Positions 57,972 through 64,000 of a DNA stretch of 64,000 bases are shown one piece after another (the first letter of the stretch is position 1; each line of letters opens with the position of its first letter). The notes under the pieces are model-generated. The model was given only the letters and a program-made list of their open reading frames with translations, had not been told where the DNA came from and did no database searches. Location: positions 328,501 to 392,500 of the forward strand of contig BROG01000510.1 in NCBI GenBank assembly GCA_030159075.1, written 5' to 3'. The translations under genes and the position numbers were made by a program. The DNA comes from Atrina japonica (Eukaryota; Mollusca; Bivalvia; Pterioida; Pinnidae).

Positions 57972-60900
57972 CTATGTGATTAAACTCTTAAATCAACACT
58001 TTACGTCATTTAGAAGTACAATGAAGCACTCTTTCGGTATAAAAAGCATAGACTTTTTTTTATTTTACAACGATAAATAAACGTATTTAAATGTCTCTCA
58101 TTGGCTCCTATGTTGGTCGAACGGATACTTGCTGTAATCAAAGTACCCGGAGAAAACTCACATGTCCGACCTGGGACTGCCTTTCCAACTCATATACTCC
58201 TCTGTCTAATCCAAGGTTCGAGCCCAGGTCGCATTGGTGAGAAACGATTGCACTTCCCAGACACCAAATTGTCGATAGATTATTGAACACTATTTAGAAC
58301 TTCAATGAAATTATATGAAGGATTTCTTCTTATCTTTGAAGTCTTTTTAATATATTTCACTCTGCACTTTAAGTATGTCACTCATGTACAATTACAAGGG
58401 TTTTTCCATACTATTTTGAGAATAGGAGAATAGGAGTCTTCTGAATTGGAAATTTTCGCAACATTTCATTGAAATTGGGAGGAAATATCAAAATAACAAA
58501 ACTTTGAAAATACAAAGATTTGTCTTTAAACTTCAAATTGGAAATTTTGACTGCAAATTGGGAAAAATTGTGCATTTTCTACATTGGCAATGGGGCCTTA
58601 TCTCCCTATAATTGGGTGGAATATCCCTGAATGTACACATAACGTTACAAAGTAAATTCTTAACTTACAGGTCAAACGTCGATCAAAAGTTTAAATTGCA
58701 GTGGTTCCGGCAGACAGTTAGAGATAAGCTGTGGTCCAACAGAGATACTTTCTGAATTGGATGTAAGGGTTGGATCCACCAAAAAGGCAGATTGTCCTTT
58801 CCAGTTTACTGATGACGGGAATGCAGCGTTATATGACACTTGTTGCAATACTAGCAATTCAACTGACCTTTGTGTTACAGAGTATGATAGATCTCTTGCT
58901 GTCAACAATCCATTCAAATTTCATGAAATGTGTATTGGACGACAAGATTGTACTTTTGAAACGGAAAGACTACCTTCAATTGACTTTGGTTGTGACCAAA
59001 CCACGTTCTACAATGAAACAAATGTCATGGTGATGTTTGCGGAATGTGTAAGAGGTAAGGTTATGGTATACAGGCTTTTTATCATTTCGAAGATATTGTA
59101 TAGCATTTACTTATGATGAACTATATAACTTTAATATCATGTTTTTCCATAAGAAGAAGAAAAAGCATAAACGAAAACAAAAAATACACAAACATACACA
59201 CATAGAGACAAAACACACTCACACGCAAACAAAAACAAAAACTAAAAAAAAAAAAAAAAAAAGAAAAAAAAGGAAAAAAAAAAAAAGAAAAAGAAAAAAA
59301 ACCAAAATACATAAAGTATCGATTATTAGCAATGATGAATAATAATTGTTTTTTGTTTTGTTGTATGCAGTTGTATATATTTCATTGACAGTTTCTGATA
59401 TCGGCTTCATATCCCAAACCGTTAATATTAACGGAGTGTCAACGCTTCATCTTCTTGGGCAGGATTATCGCCAAAATTCAGGAATATCTGCTTCATCCAC
59501 TTCCAGAATGTGTTCTGTGGAAACAACCGATTGTTCGGGCGTCATAGACATTCAAGTATTGGATTCTAGGATGCAGTCTCCGAGTGACTGCAAGCAAACT
59601 GTGACAATAATGGATGGAAATAAAACCAAGGAATTACGATGTGAACAAAATGTTAGTTTTCCTAAGAGTAGCGACGACTTCTATTCACAAACCAGTTACG
59701 TCACTATTACTCTGACCAATAATTTGGGAGCTAATGGAGGGTTTCTATGGCTGAAAATGAGTGGTAAGTTTTTCTTAGAAAAAAATAAGAACTGTAATTT
59801 ACAGGGAAAATATTGAATTTTATTGTTGAAGTTGCTCTCTTTTTGTGTATCATCTGTCGGCGATAAGTTCAATAGGGTGAAAAAAGTGAACATACGTGTT
59901 TTATTAAATTCATCTATATATTTCATTTAAAAACCACAATTTTTCAAAATGCTTATGGGGAATTATTTCCAAAGAAACTTTGATGTACAAGAGAATACAT
60001 AACATCTAAGACTTTCATTGTATATTTGCTCATAAAGTTAAACTTCTGTTTTCAAGATTTAAAATTAAATTTAATAAAACTTACATTCATCTCTTCACAA
60101 TTCTCGTTTGACACCTTTCAAAAAAAAAAAACAGTAAAATTTCGTATCCTACAAAATACTCTAACATGACACTACGTGAATTAATAGCAACAGCAAACAC
60201 AGAGATTTCATAACAATAACGATTAATAGAGAAAATCGTATTGAAATTGAATGGGAAATGAATATGTAATTTTTGTATTAAACATGCCACCATGTTGTAC
60301 AAATACAGTCATTTCCCGTGTTATTCATTTCATAAATTTTCACTGTTTATTGGGTCTACAACCGAATGTTGGTGACACATTAAATGAGAAATCCCCTCCC
60401 CTGTAAAACAAATTCATTTTTTATTCATAGTAAGTATAAATATAATTCTGATATATATGTATTCTATTTTACGGTCAGCATCCAATTCTTCCGCCTACAA
60501 GTTAAATCTAAACTGTCCTGCGAAAGACAGAGACCGGTCTTGTGTCTCAACAAACGACTCGACTACAACTCCAAATTTACCATCAGGGATAAAACCAGGA
60601 ACTTCAGGTATTATCACTTGTTTTTCGCCATTTGTTTCATTATTGTTTTACGTCCAAAATGTAGATATTTTTATGATATTACATAGGTGTGTTAAGTGGA
60701 TAAGGAAATCTCCACCCAAGTGGTAATGGTCTGGTTGTTCAGTCCGAGGGTCTACTGAGATTTTCGTTTTCACTCAACACGTCCATTATTTTTCTTCATG
60801 CTTCAAGTACATGTTTATGTCGGACATTACTACTTGATATGCACTGCATTCTCATGAATTCGGTATATTCTCGATTTGTGGAATACAGAGTAATCTCCCA

Positions 60901-62058
60901 TTTGCAAAAGTTGTCTTTCTTTAGAGCAGGTATCTTGTATTAAACAAATTGGACGAAAAACTACTTTTATTTTTACTTTAAAACAGTATAATTTAAACAA
61001 CATGAAAAGTAACATATAAGGATAGTGAATTTTACCTAGGTTGTGAGGTAGATCGGGATTTTTTTTAAGCTGAAAAAAAACCCAAAAACAAAAATTGCCC
61101 ACATACGTCTTTAAAATATACAGTCAGTACCCTAGTTGTCAAGAAAAATATTCCCTGTAAAAAGAAAGGCTAATAGAATCTTCCCCTACCTTGAGGGTAT
61201 GACAAAGGAATTTCAATCTGAGGGCATGATTCTTGAATGACAAGCCCGAGGCTCTCCAAGGGTTTGTCATTCAAGGATCTTATCCCGATGATTGAGATTC
61301 CTTTGTCGTACTCTCAAGGCAGGGGTTGATTATTTTTCTCCCATTTATTAAATATATTTCTATGTAGAGTTACAATGATCTACGTGTCTATCTAGATCTA
61401 CGCATATTCATGTCCGACATAAATATGTACTGTGGAAGTCACGGAAGTTATACGTCATAAATTGTATTATGACGTCATAATGCGTATAGCTTGTCATCCA
61501 CGCCCTGTGAATGAGAGGCTGATTATTTTGCACTAGTTATAAGGATAGCTCTGTGAATATGGGAGAAAAATATGTGAACCATGGGAGATATTGCCGGCTA
61601 AAGGTTATACAAATGTTATGAATTCATACCAGTAAAAGTTTTATAACACTGGCATTCGAACTGGTCTCGTATGTTGCCCACTTGACAAAAATCACTATCT
61701 GTTTTTGAAAAGTAAAGATGAAATCAAGAATTTGCAAAATAACTTCTATGAAAATAATTTAATTTTTTAAAAATTGGTTTCGGAAAATACAGTTGTGAAA
61801 ATAAATAAACAAATCCATATCAAATACATACATACTCGTGTGGCGGGCTATTCCTTTATTCACACAAGTGTTTCACATTTTATTGTAAATATTTTATGTT
61901 CGTTTCACTCAGTTTACGAATTAGAGCATAACTTATTTAATGTTTAATCTAATCAGTCAGATTTGATTCATGTACAGATTACTATTTGACATATTTAGTA
62001 TTATATAACAAGAATGATATATAAATATAATATACGCATGTAAATGATATTGCAAGTA

Positions 62059-62145
<87 letters not shown>

Positions 62146-63371
62146 TCATTTTCAACGATTCCGAATGAATTTCCCTGATTTACTCACAATATACTGTAAG
62201 CAATGGCTACACTTATTCAACCTATTTTATAAAAATAATAAGTTTCATTCCCAGCAAATTAAGGAATTGCGATGCCTAATATGTTGTTACATTGTATATT
62301 CGTTTTCAATTATATTGTTGTATTCTCCTTTTTTAGGTGACGTTGATTTGAAGATTGCCGGTGTGTTTCTTTGTATGACTTTCATATGTATTATAGTGTT
62401 GCTGGTGTACTTTTTGTATCCTAAGGTAAGACCTTTAGGTGAAGTAATTGACTTTGTATTAGAAAAATAAACACCTCATATACCAAAGTATAAACCTTAA
62501 GAATGGCATGGACACATATACAATTCTGGTGAATATTGGACAAAACACGGACCTCTGGAAATCCAGAGGTGGGATCAGGTGGCATATATGGTAAGCTATA
62601 ATTACTAATTAATTTCTATTCATCACTGGTTCCTTAGTACAAGGTAAGTATGAAGCTTTTACATTCTATGTTTGATAGAAAAAATGAGATATGCAGTTTA
62701 TTAAGATATCTGGACCCGAAGTCACCAAATATAATTACTAGTAAATAATATTTCATGATGTAAAGGTACGCAAAACGTTAATAAAGATAAAAACTTAAGA
62801 AATATTAAACATTGTTTGAGTACGTACTAAAATATCTTGAATACTTCACTCAACGTATTTATTCATTTTTTACTAGTAAATAATTAGTGTTACGCAAAAC
62901 GTTGTATGTGAATGATAAAAAATAAAAATGTTGCCTGATCACTCAAACCTAAAGGTTTTACAAACGATTATATAGTCAAAATAATGAAATAAAAGTTGAG
63001 CTTGAGTATTGAGTATTTGGTGACTTCGGGCCCAGGTATTTTGTATGTTGTTTTCGACACCAGCACACAAAAGTAATGTATAATAATGATTTTTTTTATT
63101 TTATTGCGTTCACGACACAATTTTGTCCGCCATATTTAATATAGGAGGAGAAAACCCGACTACAATGTATCTTGGGACTGACCAACAGCCTTCTGGAAGT
63201 AGACTGGCAATTCTTACATAATCTGTTAAGGGTTGAGAGGTACTCGAACGCGCGCTAACCAGAGTAGGGAATCTTTGCAACTTAAAGCGAGATGTTCTAA
63301 CCCCGAACAAAAATGTTTAGAATAACCAATTTGCAGTACCGTGGTGCTGTAATTTATAACATAATTATATT

Positions 63372-63406
<35 letters not shown>

Positions 63407-63550
63407 ATATGAAAATGACCACAGAATAAGCTAGCATAATCTTAATCATTACTTTGGTCAACACTTTACATTACTTAGGACAACCTTTTACTATTTCAGT
63501 GCAGGAAACCAAAACAAGAAGAAAAAAAGAAGGAAACAGACGACATTGAG
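56772..63550 (+). CDS. Receptor-like protein: signal peptide, SUEL-lectin-like, CUB-like, TM, charged tail (partial at 3')
   Basis: Exons 56772-56829, 58671-59054, 59371-59763, 60479-60607, 62337-62425 and 63500-63550 join in phase (1,1,1,1,0) for 368 residues; the 3' end lies outside or is unresolved. Signal peptide about 1-20 (FKIWTIIVMSLTV). Residues about 26-146 have ten Cys and end CIGRQDCTFE...FGCDQ...VMVMFAEC, the pattern of SUEL-type galactose-binding lectin domains. Residues about 155-279 look like a CUB domain, with the final GGFLWLKMSG. A Ser/Thr-rich stalk with two Cys follows (280-321), then a membrane helix (328-349, VFLCMTFICIIVLLVYFLY) and a Lys/Glu tail. Several N-glycosylation sites (NCS, NST, NET, NKT, NVS, NSS). 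Likely a plasma-membrane receptor, ligand unknown. Paralogous membrane exon at 49733. All acceptors are AG, donors GT. Confidence 0.8.
57593..57835 (-). mobile_element. tRNA-derived SINE (family A), minus-strand copy
   Basis: Minus strand: 'ttagtagatagcgcgctcga' (A box region) and 'gtgagttcgagtccagcc' (B box), then 'ttaaagaaccctcactgctc' and 'gggacgttaaacaacaata', ending in an 'aaca' repeat (57577-57600). In receptor intron 1. Same family as 38168-38440. Confidence 0.8.
57911..57966. repeat. (TC)n microsatellite
   Basis: About 28 uninterrupted CT units in receptor intron 1. Confidence 0.95.
58095..58270 (-). mobile_element. SINE-like repeat (family C), diverged
   Basis: On the minus strand 'acctgggctcgaaccttgg' (B box-like), 'gagttggaaaggcagt' and 'gagttttctccgggtac' parallel the module order at 34888-35070 and 63110-63310. 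Confidence 0.5.
58671..59054 (+). CDS. Receptor exon 2: SUEL-lectin-like domain
   Basis: Acceptor 'taacttacag', donor GTAAG. A single phase 1-1 exon carrying one module, typical for shuffled extracellular domains. Starts SLNCSGSGRQLEISCGP; Cys pair in DTCCNTS. Confidence 0.85.
59151..59306. repeat. Purine-rich, poly-A tract
   Basis: A-rich run with G interruptions and CA repeats in receptor intron 2. Lys- and Phe-rich open frames here are artefacts. Confidence 0.9.
59371..59763 (+). CDS. Receptor exon 3: CUB-like domain
   Basis: Acceptor 'gttgtatgcag', donor GTAAG. Phase 1-1. Four Cys (MCSVETTDC, SDCKQT, RCEQN); Ends VTITLTNNLGANGGFLWLKM. First residues may be a linker. Confidence 0.85.
60479..60607 (+). 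CDS. Receptor exon 4: stalk
   Basis: Acceptor 'ttttacggtcag', donor GTATT. Reads NSSAYKLNLNCPAKDRDRSC, then Ser/Thr/Pro-rich. Phase 1-1; moderately certain because the exon is short. Confidence 0.7.
61171..61333. mobile_element. Palindromic element in receptor intron 4
   Basis: 'cccctaccttgagggtatga' + 'caaaggaatttcaatc' pairs with inverted 'gattgagattcctttgtcgt' + 'actctcaaggcagggg'; an inner pair 'cttgaatgacaagcc' / 'gggtttgtcattcaag' gives a second stem. About 160 bp, non-coding. Confidence 0.75.
62061..62144. repeat. AT microsatellite
   Basis: (TA)n, about 84 bp, one interruption at 62098. Confidence 0.95.
62337..62425 (+). CDS. Receptor exon 5: transmembrane helix
   Basis: Acceptor 'ctccttttttag', donor GTAAG. 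29 codons; hydrophobic helix ends YFLYPK. Same phases as the exon at 49733-49875. Confidence 0.8.
62478..62595 (-). mobile_element. Retroelement 3'-end fragment
   Basis: 'ataccaaagtataaacctta' ... 'aaacacggacctctggaaat' + 'ccagaggtgggatcaggtg' matches 55567-55672. 5'-truncated copy in receptor intron 5. Confidence 0.75.
62709..63039. mobile_element. MITE family with GGGCCC-AAGTCACCAAAT ends, copy 2
   Basis: Left 'tggacccgaagtcaccaaat', right 'tttggtgacttcgggcccag', inverted. Interior shares 'atagtcaaaataatgaaat', 'aaaagttgagcttgagtat' and 'ttgtatgtgaatgat' with 7354-7759. Also has an internal 'tttactagtaaataat' duplication. Confidence 0.75.
63110..63310 (-). mobile_element. SINE (family C), minus-strand copy
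   Basis: Minus strand: 'ggttagcgcgcgttcgagta' + 'cctctcaaccctt', then 'agaattgccagtctacttcc' + 'agaaggctgttggtc' and 'ttttctcctcctatattaaa'. Follows the module order of 34888-35070. Confidence 0.55.
63373..63403. repeat. Poly-A run
   Basis: About 30 A residues, close upstream of receptor exon 6. Confidence 0.9.
63500..63550 (+). CDS. Receptor exon 6: start of cytoplasmic tail
   Basis: Acceptor 'tactatttcag'. CRKPKQEEKKKETDDIE, then donor GTGATT. The frame could also read through about 40 codons to TAA at about 63672, so the end is uncertain. Confidence 0.6.
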
Positions 63551-63686
63551 GTGATTGTCGCCACATTTAACCTTTTATCTATTTTTGTCCTCGTTTTAAG
63601 ACATTGTTATCTGATAGTATCGCCAAGGCAAATGCGGCAATACGTGACAATATCAGACCATAATGCCTTAAAATAAAGAAAGTATA

Positions 63687-63916
63687 TACCGTATAAATAA
63701 AAACTTTAGCGAGATGCAAATTTAGCGTTTCGTCAAAAATATGATATATAATTTTAGCGAGAAGTTATTTTAGCGATTTCATGATTTAAAAAGAGATAAC
63801 TCTTGCCTGCCTACGATGAGGAATAAATTGTTAGTGTTATTCAATTTAAGCGATCTCCACAACCTCGCTAATAATGCCAAAATTTAATCCTCGCTAACAT
63901 TTCTCCTTATACAGCA
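63687..63916. mobile_element. MITE with ACCGTATAA-type ends and TTTAGCGA motifs
   Basis: Left 'taccgtataaataaaaactt' + 'tagcgag', right 'ctcgctaacatttctcctta' + 'tacag', imperfect inverted complements. Inside 'ttttagcga' occurs three times forward and 'ctcgctaa' twice inverted. No frame. Confidence 0.6.
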
Positions 63917-64000
63917 TTTTAGTACATAGTGGGTGAAAGAAAATAAAACGAATAAAATGACAGTCAATGTTTGATAATCAATAACAATACACGACTGTCG

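Noticed and set aside
59139..59342. Lys-rich frame as an exon of the receptor
   Set aside because: A poly-A tract in an intron; the exons on both sides join in phase without it.

Overview
This is a gene-sparse, AT-rich and very repeat-rich piece of an animal nuclear genome. Genes have GT-AG introns, long introns carry minisatellites, and there are LINE, piggyBac, tRNA-derived SINE and many short terminal-inverted-repeat elements. The repeat families (conserved 'CTCACCTG ... GAGGCC ... CTCTTGT' elements, several SINEs, abundant foldbacks) and the type of receptor gene suggest a lophotrochozoan, most likely a bivalve mollusc. That assignment is inference; no rRNA or mitochondrial sequence is present to settle it.

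Layout. 1-0.94 kb: copies of a dispersed repeat. 1.74-21.62 kb, plus strand: a five-exon gene for a 373-residue coiled-coil protein of unknown identity. A forkhead-type site and an RFX-like site lie just upstream, which hints at a motile-cilium role. Its 14 kb last intron holds two large minisatellites (40/42 bp and 49/52 bp units), AT microsatellites and mobile-element debris. 21.6-32.8 kb: intergenic, with a 50-bp homogeneous minisatellite, many MITE-like elements and dispersed repeats. 32.84-42.07 kb, minus strand: a complete seven-exon TIPRL (TIP41-like) gene, the only gene here with a firm identity; a candidate ETS site lies upstream. 43-49.7 kb: no convincing gene; a LINE 3' end and two adjacent foldback elements.

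49.7-52.0 kb, plus strand: two exons for a single-pass membrane protein with a lysine-rich tail. Their structure matches the last exons of the next gene. 52.6-56.2 kb: a nested transposon. A frameshifted piggyBac copy with TTAA duplications and 12-bp perfect terminal repeats sits inside a LINE reverse-transcriptase fragment, followed by the 3' end of a second retroelement on the other strand. 56.77-63.55 kb and beyond, plus strand: a receptor-like gene with signal peptide, SUEL-lectin-like domain, CUB-like domain, Ser/Thr-rich stalk, one membrane segment and a charged tail, running off the right edge.

The two membrane-protein loci look like a local family, one apparently lacking its extracellular exons. 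TIPRL and the coiled-coil gene appear functionally unrelated to them. I found no clear new multi-gene system. The most interesting structures are the SUEL-CUB receptor pair, the nested piggyBac-in-LINE insertion, the twin foldback elements and the recurring TACAGT-ended MITEs.
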